Below are positions 42,477-55,021 of a stretch of 64,000 nucleotides of DNA, in pieces. Location: NCBI GenBank assembly GCA_025201705.1, contig MU616571.1, positions 1 through 64,000 on the forward strand, in the 5' to 3' direction. The stretch's first letter is position 1; each line of letters begins with the position of its first letter. The notes beneath the pieces were generated by a model that was not told the origin of the DNA, did no database searches, and saw nothing but the letters and a program-made list of their open reading frames with translations. Source of the stretch: Dissophora ornata. Lineage: Eukaryota; Mortierellomycota; Mortierellomycetes; Mortierellales; Mortierellaceae. The position numbers and the translations under genes are program-made.

Positions 42477-45400
42477 TTAATCTTCCAACGAGTCTTTATA
42501 CATTTTCCTCCGCGCTTCCAACTGTCGACGCTCCATAATCGTCAGAAGTCTACCCATCTGACCTTCTGACTGCTTCTGACATTGTAATCGCTCCGCCTTT
42601 TCGACATTCAACATTTCTGGATCTTTTCCCATATCGCTGCCACCCTTGGTGATGCCATTGGCGTCTAGAGTGTTGCTGTTATCAGCAAGTTCGCCGTTGC
42701 TGCTCGCACTCTGATTTCGCATCTCGTCTTCCTCCAACACGATATCCCAAAGTCGTTCCGCCCTCTCGTGATCCCCTGCGTGATGCAGTCCTGCGACAAG
42801 AGTCGAGTACGTCTTGAAGTTGGGCTCGATCCGGTATTGGTCTGTCATCTCCTTGAAAAAAAGCGTAGTCCTGTCCATCTGGCCCAACTGCCCAAATCCA
42901 CTTATCAGCGATGTAAGAGTGACCACGTCTGGGACTGGAGGGGAGTTAGATGACGATACAGTTGCTTCTGATAAGACCGGTGACGGGCCAGCGGGATCTT
43001 GAACATGTGAATGATCCTTGCTCTTCGATTCTGTTCTGGGGGCCAGGGAGACTGTTTGTGGGCGCGAAAGAGAGGCAGTGGAAACGAATGACGGTATTGA
43101 CCGCCGTGGTTTTGAAGGAGACTTATCAAAACGCATGCTGCTGCTTCCCGATATGGCACTATCAGTCGCCCATCTATCACCCATGGCAACATTAAACACT
43201 GGCGATTTTCTTGCGGGGCCTTCCATACTGCGAAAAACCTGCACTGCAGCTGTCAGGTCACCTCGTGAAATATGATACAGAATGTTGGTGTTGAACGTGA
43301 CCGTGTCTGCTGAAATTCCATCCAACTCCATATCCTGAAAGCACTGCCCAATCGAGTCAATATCCTTACTCTCGACAGCATGCTGCAGTAGTGCGTGAAG
43401 CATCGTGTTGTACGTGTAAATGTCGCGATTGGCGCGGATATGACGACGTGGCGAGAGCCGTTCTTGTACTTGCTCTTGATGTTCCCGCTGCTGTCCCTGT
43501 CGCCGCTTCTTAGGCTGCTCCGCGTGTTCATCGGACAAATCTTCCTCATTCTGAGACTGGTTGTCAAGGCTCTCAAGCACGATAGGTTCATTCTCGTTCT
43601 CTTGGATTTGTTCCGCCTGGCGTATCCTTCTCTGAGCTCCTGTCCGGCTTTTCCTGATAAACCCGCCATCAAGTGTACCAGCCATGCCATCGTAAATCTT
43701 CTTCATGGTCGTCAGATCCTTGTGCTTCTCATAGTATGCCAAGAGAGTGTTGTTCGTCACCAGATCGGGTTCCAGTCGCAGCGGATTGTATCTTCTGAAA
43801 GCCGACTTCCACGCTGGAGCATTGGGGACTTTGTACTGTGTCATCTCCAGATACAGCTTGACAAGGACATTCAAGGTCATTATGCTGGGCTTGATATCTT
43901 GTTCCTCCATCACCAACACGTATTTTTCAATCTCCTCTGGATTGGCGACCGCGATGGTCCTGGCTGTTGGGCGAGATGATGACACGTTATGATCATCACC
44001 AATAACGTCATTTCCATCCTCTAATTTATCAAACATCGCCTGTGCGCCCGATTCTCGGCGATTCCTTTCACGTCTGGGACGCTGGCTTCGCCAACTTCTC
44101 GTGTCCGCCATGGAAGCCGCCACAACGATATCGAATCCAAAATCCTTGACGGAATACGAGTTGAGGATCATCGTGAAAGTGGAAGCCCGGTACTTTTGCC
44201 CTGCCTCCAGTCCACGGTCAAAGACAGCTCTCGCAAGTTCGTACAGCTCACACTCACAAGCGCCGCGAATAAATGAATCCATCAACATGACTGGCATCAT
44301 CAGTGGTCGATTTCGTGTATTCTCATTAGTCGAAGCCGATGTGAGAGACTCTTGGTATAGCTCCTCCTGCCTCAGTAGCATATTCCCAATTCGCTCCAAC
44401 TGAAGACCATCCCCACGGCTCACTGCGACACGAACAAAACTTTCAAGGAGTCGCCCTGGCATACTGATTCCACGCTCATTCAAAATCTCATATAGTTCCA
44501 GCGCTCGCTTTTCGTAATACGTACGAAATAGGCTTTCGATCATTGTGTGCGACAGAATCTCTGCATCCGACCCCATTTGTCCCGGTCCACTGTTCGAGGT
44601 CTCATGAAGTCTTGCCCTGTCGATCTGCTCCAAAAACAGAGACTGATCCTGTCTCCAGAATACCTCCAACATTGCGTACGCCATAGTTCGTTGCCACTCC
44701 TGTATATCTGCCATATATATATGTTTCAGATGAAGATTGGAGTACCGAATCAGGGTCGCCATTGACTCCCAGAACTGTTGCTGGCTGGCTGAGAAATCCT
44801 GGACCATCATGAGAATAAACGAAAAGTCCTCCGCAGTGAAGTTTCTGTACTGCTCTTGGCATATTTTGACAACTCTATCCGTCATCATCGATATGTCATG
44901 AACCGGCTGTTGCCGGCAGAGTTCGAGAAGATCCGGGTGCACTGGCGTAGTCATGGGACTGTCGGGCGAGGGAGTTGCAGAGGAAATTAGCGCTGCGGAT
45001 GAGTCTCTCCACCATGGCAAGTGAATGATCCTGTGAGACCTCCTACGTATTTTGTGTTCCGTGGTGCCGTAGTAGGGTGTTGCTGGTGGCGGTGGCCCTG
45101 ACTTAGACTTGAATTTGGTTGCTGTAGTCGATGGCGCGTGAGCCGGGACTTCAGCCGCGCAGGAGGAATGGAATTGCCTCCTCGATATCTCTGCAGATTT
45201 GATATAAATGTATTGATTCGTGATGTCAGCTTTGGATTGTTCCTGAAAAATTGTAAACTGTATATTCTGTATATTAGCTGTAATGCCTTACTTGATCTAG
45301 TGCATTTTATTGCTGAAATTGGTAATGGCGACAGTACAGGCCGCTGGGAAGGGTATCGATGCATAAAAAGTAACCGATGGAGGATAGATAGCGTCTCATG

Positions 45401-45571
45401 GGGCTTGGTTGTAGAGGCAGTAAACCTAATGGATTTAGCGGCATGTTTACAAACAGGGATGCTCCTGGTGGTTGACAAACAACAAGCGTCGAAGACAACT
45501 CGCGAGGATGATATCGGGAAGATTATCTGCCGTCCTGAGGAGCTGGATCGTGTCCCAAAAGCGGAGGCCAT
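42477..45571 (-). CDS. Mitochondrial pentatricopeptide repeat protein
   Basis: Model: complement(join(42477..45190, 45292..45571)), 997 aa. Exon 1 encodes a basic, Ser-rich presequence. The join (donor GTAAGG, CTGAC branch site, acceptor CAG) reads K-I-S-R-R-Q-F-H-S-S, a typical mitochondrial presequence cleavage site (R-x-F before HSS, residues 98-103). Degenerate PPR units include DIYTYNTMLHALLQHA, DTVTFNTNILYHISRGDLT (about 680-750) and DVVTLTSLISGFGQLGQMD, FKTYSTLVAGLHHAGDHE (about 847-910). PPR proteins bind single-stranded RNA; most fungal ones act in mitochondrial mRNA stability or translation. Gln/Arg-rich, low-complexity linkers separate repeat blocks. The RNA target cannot be predicted reliably. 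Confidence 0.85.
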
Positions 45572-46384
45572 CGAATTGTTGAGTAGGCGGATTAGTGGCA
45601 ATCCCCGATCCGAATAGATTCTTGGTCTTGGAGGCAACGACCAGAAGTGACTGGCTGGCAGATCGGTTCTGCTGAGCTGCGAGTGAGGGTAAGATGGAGT
45701 CAACGATCCGTTAACTAGCAATCGGATTCCGACGCGAGAGAGGGAGATGGAGGGTAAAAGACGTGATCTTACCTCGCGGCGATCGTTGATCAGATCTGAT
45801 CACATCAGATCAGATCTGTATCGGTTCAGTCATCGGTCACAGTAACGATGTTGGCCGTGCGTCTGGGAGTCTTCCATGCGTGATGTGCGTGTGATCCGAA
45901 AAAGGAAATTGTGGTAGAGCACAGTTGTGCAGGGAACGCGTGTCTGGTGCCCAAGGGCCAAGGCAAGAGCCCGTCGCACGTGTCGGCAACCATGACCGAC
46001 ATCGCACCAGCAGCCTGCCTGCCGAGCGCTAATACTTGAAAGAATCTCTTCCGCAGACGTGGTGCATCGACAGTGACTGAGAAATGCCACCTGAGGACGA
46101 ACGATATGGTTTGTTAATTGGAGTCACCTCCCTTTTTGAATGTTGGGCAACGCATGACCATGGTCGGTTAATTGTTCATTCTTGTGTCCCTGACTCGCTC
46201 TGCTCCTTCGGTCTTGGCGGATGTATCCTCCATCCACACGTTTCTTCAGTCCCACCCAGCCAATTGCATCCACACCCCTTATACCATATTTTTTATTCCT
46301 CTTTCGCATCTTGTTTTCACACTTATTCTCACACCACGACTTGATTGATTCCGCTGCCCTCTCGACAGCGCCAAGACCTAGACC
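45572..46384. other. Divergent intergenic region with GATC palindrome
   Basis: 813 bp between the starts of the PPR gene (minus) and FAB1 (plus). It contains the palindrome at 45787-45802 and a CT-rich leader before FAB1 (about 46230-46380). No gene was recognised. Confidence 0.5.
45787..45802. repeat. 16-bp perfect palindrome, GATC cluster
   Basis: TGATCAGATCTGATCA is a perfect palindrome. It is flanked by further copies of the same word (CATCAGATCAGATCTG directly after it), giving six GATC sites in about 45 bp. It lies between two divergent genes, about 215 bp upstream of the PPR start codon. It could be a binding site for a dimeric factor. Confidence 0.7.
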
Positions 46385-49300
46385 ATGAGTACCCTTACGA
46401 GCTTCGATGCGCTCCACGAGCCACCACCCCAGCCAGAAGACCCGCCAGAGAACGTCCTCTCCAAATTATTCCAGCGTGTCAAAAGCACTCTTTCAACACA
46501 GGGGGGTCCGTCTAACACTTTTGTTGCGAGCACTAGTACTTCAAGTCAAGGCGGAGCCACTGGGGCCGGTATGGACAGTCATACTGCAGGAAATAACTCG
46601 AGTAGCGCCTCCAGCTATCCACCACCCATTGTCGTTTCATCTACTGATCCGTCAATTGGATCCTGGACAGCTGCTTCAGATGGCGACAACAGCAACAATA
46701 ACACCGATAACAATGGTATCAACGCAAGAAATGGCAGCAGCAGCAGTAGCACCTCAAGCATGAAATCCGGAACACAATCGGGATTGTCACTCCCTATGAC
46801 TGTCGAGGACAATAGCAACAGTAACAATAACGATCGGACCATCATCGCGAAGCGACATCATTATTACGGTTCAACGAGCGCACCCAAGAGAGCGTCCTCA
46901 CTCTTTAAAGTGAGCACAATGGATCACAGCATCGTCCAAGACGATGACACAGCCTCCCTTGCCTCTCTTGCCCCACCTGTTGTATCACTCAGCCCTGTGT
47001 TTGGGGGCCAGCAAACCCTGAACGATGGGTCGTTGAACGTTTCGCCTGGCGCCTTATCGGCTGGAGCCCCGGACAATAGAGTAGTAGATCACACAAGGCT
47101 CAGCACAGGTAAACGTGCCAAAGCATCATATACATGACAGATAGCAGCGCACTTGGGATTTGTGATCATTTAGAAGGGATATACTAAGGCAGCAAGTTAT
47201 ATATCGCGCTGTGCGTAGGCGATAGCTCTGTCGCAAGAGATTACATGCACCAGACTCTCGGTGCAAGGGAGCCATCTGGCGATTCAGATGCAAGGTCGAT
47301 AAGGAGTTTCAGCTCAGGGCATCAAAAGGGTAACTCGCTTACCAAGCTTATTCGCCGAGTCAGAGGAGAAGGCGTAAGTAAGGAATACTGGATGACGGAC
47401 GAAAACGCAAAGGAGTGCTACGGATGCAGCGCATCGTTCTTTGTTTTCCGGAGAAAGCACCATTGTCGCATCTGTGGTACGTTATTTTTTTTTATTTTTA
47501 TTTTTTTCGGAATTGACATTTCGAGAAGTCTTCAAGTCACTAGAATGCAAGCTAACACCTTGTTTCCATTGCATTAAATGAATTATATGTCCATACAGGA
47601 CACATTTTCTGCTCAAAATGTGCGTCAAAGATCATTCCTGGGATCAAACTTGGCTATGAGGGCTCTCTGCGCGTGTGCAACTACTGCCTAGATGTCATGC
47701 AGCAGTATGAAGAACAAGAGAGTGGAATTGGTGAATACTCTGCAGGTACATCTTGGTCCACTCCTGCACCCTCTATTGCACACAGTCAATTCACGCAGCC
47801 AATGCCAATATCCCCGGGCTTACACTTAGCCCAAAACGATGGCACTCCCCTGGACGGTATCAGAAAGTTCCTCCACGCAGGATCAAACTTGTTTCTGGCA
47901 AGATCACGATCAAATACTACGACAGCGGAGCAAATTGAAGGGAACATAGCCCCGTTTCGGAGATCACTAGCACTTGAAGATGGTGGTATGCATGACTCGA
48001 TACTTGATCCCGAGATAGCACCATTCATGGGCGAGGAAGATGACGATGGTCGAGATGACCTCTGGCCTACGAATTCGCCGAATGCCATGGGATTTGTCAC
48101 TCTCAACGAACCAGAAGACGATTACAACAGCGACGATGATGATGTGCCAGACTATGGACCAAGGGAGAAGGTTCTCATCCGCACAGCCAGGGCGGATGAA
48201 ATCCGGGATATGTTTGCTAAAGACCGTTCATTACCCATCAGTCGTCGTATCAGCATGAATGGGACTCGACCCAGTCGTAACCTCAGCATCAGTCTCAAGA
48301 CCCGCGGGCTCCTACGATCGGAGGGATCAGAATCCGCAAGATCACCGTTGGATGTCAGACCAGCTTCACCATTTCTGGGCCCAAACTCACAAGCACTGCT
48401 TCATACGGGTCGACACTCCAGAGCAGCGTCCATGGCTGCCAGCGCCGTGGAGCTGAACAGCGCTTCCTTACAGCACATGCGTCGATTGCTGCGCCAGCTC
48501 TTGAGGCGATTCGAGATCGATAACGGCGATGGATGGGAGGAGGTTATTATGAAACTTGTCCTTAAAGTCTCGAACAGCATTCAGATTAACGTCATGGACG
48601 TGATGGACGTGGTCAAGATCAAGAAGATTCCCGGAGGTACTGCCCAGGATACCCTTTACATCAACGGAGTTGTCTTCACGAAGAACCTGGCGCACAAGCA
48701 GATGAGCCGAACGCTTCAGAATCCCAGAATCTTGATCTTGAGGTTCGCCTTGGAATATCAGCGTATCGAGAATCATTTCATTTCTTTGGAGCCCATTGTG
48801 AATCAGGAGAAGGAGTACTTGCAACATCTTGTGGCACGAATCGTTGCATTGAGTCCACACATCATTGTCGTGGAGAAGACTGTCTCTCGACTGGCTCTGG
48901 AATTACTGCTGAAGAACAACGTCGCTGTGGCGTACAATGTTAAGCCCGAAGTAACAGAAGCGATCGCATATTCAACAGGGGCAGAAATCATATTGTCTTT
49001 CGACAAACTGGTCAAGGAGCCTCAATTGGGCACATGCGGGTCATTCGAGGTCAAGACCTTTGTTCATGAGTTGATCCCGAACAAAAGGAAGAGTTACATG
49101 TTCTTCCAGGATTGCCCCGGGAACCACTTTTGCTCGTTGGTACTTCGCGGTGGATCCTTGGAGATGCTGAACCGGATTAAGAAGGTTATTCAGTTGATGG
49201 TCTGGGTATCGTACAATCTTAAACTGGAGACCTCGCTCATGAACGACCAATTCGCGATGACTTCGGCAGTGCTTGAATCGCAGCTCATCGAGGAAGAAAC

Positions 49301-52300
49301 GGTCAAAATCTCCTCAGATCCAGACATCAGTCGGCTTCAAGAGTCACTCGTTCCCTACAAGCAAACAATTCTTTCTGCCTCGCCCTTTGTCAAGTTCAAT
49401 CCTCCGTTTTTGCTGATGAAAATGATTGAGGATGCGGAGAAGTTGAAGGCGATTGAGCGGTCAACGACCCCTACGGCACTCCGGGATATCGGCAACGCGA
49501 AGATTTTGTTCGCCGCAGCAAGCGCTAACGCCATCATCAACAAATCGTCGACAGGCAGATCACAGGACAGTGGCTTCGTCGAAGGAGCGTATATCGACAT
49601 CTCGAACGATTTCCAGGCAAAGAACAAGGCTTGGGACGACTTTCAGGCAAAGAACAAAAAGAACAAACCTTGGGACGACTTCCAGGCAAAGAACAAAGCT
49701 TGGGATGACTTTCTCAGCAGCAACATCGGACCGCCGCACATTGCGCCGTTCTCATACCAGAATCTCGTATTCCTGTCTTCGAATGTTTGCATGACGACGA
49801 AGACGACCTGCTTCGGACCCGCCATTCGCCTGATTCAGTATTATACTCCGGAGACCGATGTCACGCTCGCCAAGTACCTAGAACAGATCTGCTGGAACTC
49901 GAATCTTATTTGCCTGTCTGCAGCCTGCGATAGACCTTTCCAAGATCATCAGCAGATATATGCCCATGCCGATGCTAAGATCATTATTACTGTAGAACAG
50001 TGGGACTCCCCAACAACGCTGAAAAAGGACTCGATTATGATGTGGAGCTGTTGCAAGAGCTGTCTCGCCGAGACGCCTAAAGTTTACATTGCGGATGACA
50101 CCAAGAATTACTCCTTTGGCAAATTCCTGGAGCTGGTCTTTTACCAGAGGAACTTGACCTGCCGCGCTAACATTTGCGAGCACGACATCAACCGCAATCA
50201 CATCCGCTACTTCGGACTCGACACTCAGAGGGTCAAAATTGAGAGAATACCGATCCGGTTATTTGACATCAATTTTCCGCCGATGCTCGTTCGCTGCAAG
50301 CCCGAGTTCTATGCACGCACCAAGAACCAAGACCTTGATGCTGTTCGATCCCTGATCACCCGCTACTGGGATTCGGTCATGGAGCGTATCAAGAACTGCA
50401 TTTTCGATGTGGTTCAGCCCTCCAAGATCGAAGCCGCCAAGCAGGAACTGTTAGAAATGTCGCGGAACGTAGTTGTGGAGAAGAAATGGATACTACAGTT
50501 GCTTCAGCAGACATATCTCAACAGCTCACCCACAGATACGTTGGCTCTGAACATGGTGCGAATCAAGCTGTATGAAAAGGCGGTGGCATGGAACAAGACG
50601 TTCGGGGACTTCGCACGGGAGTACTTCAATCCAGAGCGCGATTTTAGGAGAAGCACGACGTCTCAGCTTCGGAGATTGTTTGACGAGAAGGAGTTCCCTG
50701 TCGCGTCAGATCGTGCACACCATGCTAGTTTGATGAACGACTTGCCTATGACGCTAGATGCGAGTAATGTCAGCGAGTCAACCGAGGATTACAACGACCT
50801 GGCCCCCTCAGATCTGCCATACCTCGGCAGTTCACCAACGCTTAAGATGGCAAAGTCGAAGATTGAGGAGGCGGACGTAGCAGCACTAGAGAGCGCCATC
50901 GAAACTGCCACTTCCCAGATCGCCTTCCCATTCATGGAGCCAAAGGTCACTCGCAGGTTATCCATGAACTTGATGCAGGAGTTCAGACCAAAACTCACGC
51001 AGGCGCTCACCTCAGATTCCATCCTGACCATTACAGACGAGGACATCGCGGAGAAGACAAAGGCAAAGGAAGTGGCCCCCGTACCTGTTTTACCCCGAAC
51101 CCCCCTCCCTGTGTCATCACGAAACACCACTAGAGTGTCTAGCCGTCTGTCAATGGTGTCGCTGCCGACGTTTGATCCTACAACACTCTTACAACCGGAT
51201 TGCAAAGAAAACCATCAGTCCAGGACCGGTCCTGGTGCAGCACAGACACACTCTGGAACTTTGTTGCCTTCGGGCACTAAGCACTTAGGCGAAAGATTCG
51301 TAATTCCTCTAGATCGCACCCCCACTTCTGAGAAACCGGCATTTGTGTCCTCTACGTCGTCAGGAAAGAACCCATTCTTTTATAATAAGCCTCGACCAAG
51401 GCGACCCACAGAGACAGGCTCCTCGTCATCTGCCTTGAACACTATCGGTCATCCACTGTCAAATCTTCCGGCACATCATGAGCGAGCGAACCCAGGCATC
51501 AACAGTCACACCTCGACAAACCTCAGCAACCGACGGTCAGTCTACCTTGCTCGTGCGCAGGCCACTTCTGGCGGTAGTAGCAACGGCGGAATTCCTATTC
51601 CTGCGAACAGCTCAGCTGGGTCCGTGGAATCGGGCAGGACCGTGGTCGGGAATAGGAGCAGATCCTTGACGCAACCTATCCCAGGCCCCAATGGAAATGC
51701 GAGATCACGGTACATGAATGCGCTATCGAACCGCAACCCGAGACAAGCAGAAACCAAACAACCCACGATTGAGGTCTTTTCGAGCGTCAAGGAGGCTGCC
51801 AAGGAAGAATCTGAGGATGAAGACGACTATCAGTCAGAAGGCGAAGGTGATGAGCCCTACCAGCCCAGTCGCGGCTACACCTTTTCGTTAATACAAACAG
51901 ATGCCATGGATGAAGCGCTCGGAAGCGAGGATCCATTGGCTATAGAGACAACGAATAATCTCCGAGGTAACAACGGAGGAATAGCCGGAGCAGGGACTGG
52001 AGCTTCTCAAGTCAATAATGGAGATGACAACATGTTCCTGGATCCAGTGATGATGATGTTCCTGGGAGACGACGATTACTCTACAGATCAGCAGCAGAAC
52101 TTGAGCACGAATGGCGCGAGCGGCGCCTCGGTCGTAGGATCGCCACCCGTCAAGACTTCATCGATGAATATGACCGTCACAGGAACGTTAAGTGCAGCAT
52201 TGGCAGCAGCATCGAAGCTGCCACAGCTTAGCGAAGTGGCAGAGGGCGTCGAGCGTGGATCGTTGATCAAGACTCTATCAAACTTTTGGCAAGACAGAAA

Positions 52301-54175
52301 CTCGCCCAACTTTACGGCCCTGGATTATCCCATGTAAGCAGCAAGGCAATTCGCTATTCAGTTGGAGGTGGAAAATGAGGTTTGAAAAGTGTATTTTGGT
52401 TGCCTATTGAACTTTGTTTTAATATCTTAGGCTACCATTTGAGCACGTCTTCTCGTACTCTCAGATCATTGTGCGCGAGGACGAGCCCAGTTCGATCATC
52501 GCCTTGACGCTCAGTTCACCACAGTATGTCGAGAAGCTGAAGGGTATCTTTAGAGGCGACGGTGTCGATGGCGACAGCAATAACAACAATTCGACCGCTC
52601 CGATGTCGACCTCTGGAAGGGCCACACCTGCAGAGGAGAACGCAGTTGCCTCGTACGATGGCAACGGGAACAACCTACCTTCATCGTCTGCGTCGCCCAC
52701 CGAGGGTATATATGATGATATCCAGGTGTTGGATGACTCGCTTCTATCCGAACCTGGCACGCACATGAAGTTCCGTAAGTGCTCTGCTCATTCGTGTTTC
52801 TTGTGACGATAACGAAAGGATACCAGATCAATTTGGTCATTCTAATCGCTGTTCCGACTGTATAATAGCGTTCCTGGATGGATCGACAATGTTGTACTGC
52901 AAGATATTCTACATGGAACAATTCCATGCACTTCGCAAGGCCGCTGGGTGCGAGTACTCTTATATTCAGTCTCTGGCTCGTTGTATGAAATGGGATGCCA
53001 CTGGCGGTAAATCTGGATCATCGTTTTTGAAGACAAGAGACGATCGCTTTATCATGAAGCAGCTCTCCAAAGTTGAACTGGAGGCGTTTATCAAATTTGC
53101 GCCGCATTATTTCCAGTACATGCAAAATGCAATATACCACAAGGTAAGCGAGATGGAGAGAATGACGAAGAAACATCCTCCTCCTCCTCCAGGTGAGAAT
53201 AATAGGACTAAACTGAGCCCCATATGCTACATCAATATACGCATGTCATAGCGGCCGACTGTGCTGGCCAAGATTTTCGGATTCTATCGCGTCGGCTACA
53301 AACATGGTGCTTTAGGCCGGTCTATGAACATGGACGTGCTAATCATGGAAAATTTGTTTTACGACCGCAAGAACCTTCAAGTTTACGACCTCAAAGGATC
53401 CCGACGCAACCGATACGTTCATCGCAGCGGCAGGGAAAACGAAGTTCTTTTGGACGAGAACTTTATCGAATTCATGTCCGAGTCTCCCTTCTTCATCCGA
53501 GAGCATGCTAAACTTCAGCTCTCAGAATCTCTCGCACATGATTCGCAGTTTCTGCAACGGTTTAATATCATGGACTACTCGCTGCTGGTTGCCGTCGCAG
53601 ATGAGCAACAGGAGTTGTTAGTCGGTATCGTCGATTTTATTCGGCCATTTACTTGGGACAAAAAGTTGGAATCCTGGGTCAAAGATGCTGTTGGTTCGCG
53701 TGAACCGACTATTGTCTCGCCCGCGCAGTACAGAAAGCGCTTCCGCTCAGCAATGAATCGACATTTGGACATGGTGCCGGATCGTTGGTTTGATATCGAG
53801 TCGTTCTTTTCGGCAACTGAGCACCGATCGATTGGGCGGTCTCATCACCAGCATCATATTCAAGAAGCAGCCAAGGAGCATGAACAAGAGTGGCTGCAGC
53901 ACCAGCAAATACTCCTGGAGCAAGAGCAGAGGAAGGGGCAGCTGCAGTTGCATCAACATCGCACTAAGCAAGGCACCAGCAACGGCCAGCAAGGAAATAA
54001 TTCGACGTCGCAACATCATCATCGCTACCACCACCATCATCACCATCACCATCATCATCCACGAAATAGCACGAGCCTTCAGACTGGAGACGAGTACGGA
54101 TCTATCGGAGGCAATCTTTCGAGGCCTACAAGTACACTCATATTGTCGCGCATACCTAGTTCCAACACGGAGTAA
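46385..54175 (+). CDS. FAB1: Fab1/PIKfyve PI3P 5-kinase
   Basis: Model: join(46385..47108, 47219..47476, 47599..52333, 52431..52774, 52869..53143, 53252..54175), 2419 aa; yeast Fab1 is 2278 aa. It phosphorylates PI3P to PI(3,5)P2 on endosome and vacuole membranes. A Ser/Asn-rich N-terminus precedes a FYVE domain (about 297-365: [23 protein letters not shown], completed across an intron) that binds PI3P. A chaperonin-like domain follows (about 640-920), then a Cys-rich conserved region. The lipid kinase is C-terminal (about 1906-2330): [37 protein letters not shown]. Oddities are a 30-nt tandem repeat at 49611-49709 and a His-rich tail. Its partners Vac14 and Fig4 are not in the window. Confidence 0.97.
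49611..49709 (+). repeat. In-frame tandem repeat in FAB1
   Basis: Three adjoining units of 30, 39 and 30 nt encode [10 protein letters not shown], the same with a K-N-K insertion, and again [10 protein letters not shown] (residues about 999-1031). The units keep frame and lie just after the chaperonin-like domain. Confidence 0.95.
54005..54066 (+). repeat. CAT/CAC repeat coding for a His run in FAB1
   Basis: A mixture of CAT and CAC codons encodes about 15 histidines with few interruptions, near residues 2363-2382, beyond the kinase domain. Confidence 0.9.
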
Positions 54176-55021
54176 AAAGACGTTACTCAGAGGAAACTTA
54201 AGAGAGATCAATGGATAGAAAGTAATAAATGTAAATAGACATTTCCCACTCCTCAATTACACCTACCTCATGGAAAGACCATTCCGATCAGTATGAATCA
54301 AATGGCACATATAGAATTCAAGCGCGTCTTCGATTCAGGACGGAATGACCGCATACTCTTGAGGGCAGCATGCAAAAGACACTTTAAATCTATTTGTACT
54401 CCGGCCCGTATTTGCCAACTGAGCCGAGACAGGGGCTTTTTTTTCAATTGGCTGGGCTAACGGATAGTAAAATGGCCTGCTTCCTACGGCTTTTGGAGTT
54501 TCAGGCCCCGCCAACTCATCCACGAAGGCCAACTTAATAAAAAAAATCAAGTCCCATGTCAGTCGACTAACAAAAGCAACCGCGACCAACTTATCTCCTT
54601 CGTTTAGTCGGCCGGAGAATCAGTCGACCGGAAACTCGCGTAGGGCGCTAGGTCAAAAGACACCGATGGTACTGGAAGCGCGAAGCGGAGGAGGCTCGAC
54701 GAATAAATAAAAACATGTAGTATGCTTTTCCTCCAAAATATGATCCCAAACTGTTTGGCCCGTGCGCAGTTTATACCATTAATGAGGCGCCTTTGATGGC
54801 GCAACAAACCATGAGCGGCACCCACAGCCAACCCACCGCACGCTTATGCGTATGTGTGTTGAAGTAAGACATGAATACAGCGGTGTGATTTCTAAAGAAT
54901 TTTGCGGTTGTGGGAATCGGAGATTGTCATCGCAAACGCTCCAGGTGCGGCCTTACCCATTGGAGGAAGGTGGGTCATAAAATATTTACTTTCATTGCGA
55001 TTGTATAGGCTCTCTATGCCG
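54176..55021. other. Convergent intergenic region
   Basis: 846 bp between the FAB1 stop and the NACHT-WD40 stop. No gene, repeat or RNA was recognised. It is AT-rich near 54530-54545 and 54700-54720. Confidence 0.5.

Noticed and set aside
53747..54256. Met/Val-rich antisense frame at the FAB1 3' end
   Set aside because: It is the reverse complement of the His/Gln-rich tail of FAB1 and has no independent support.
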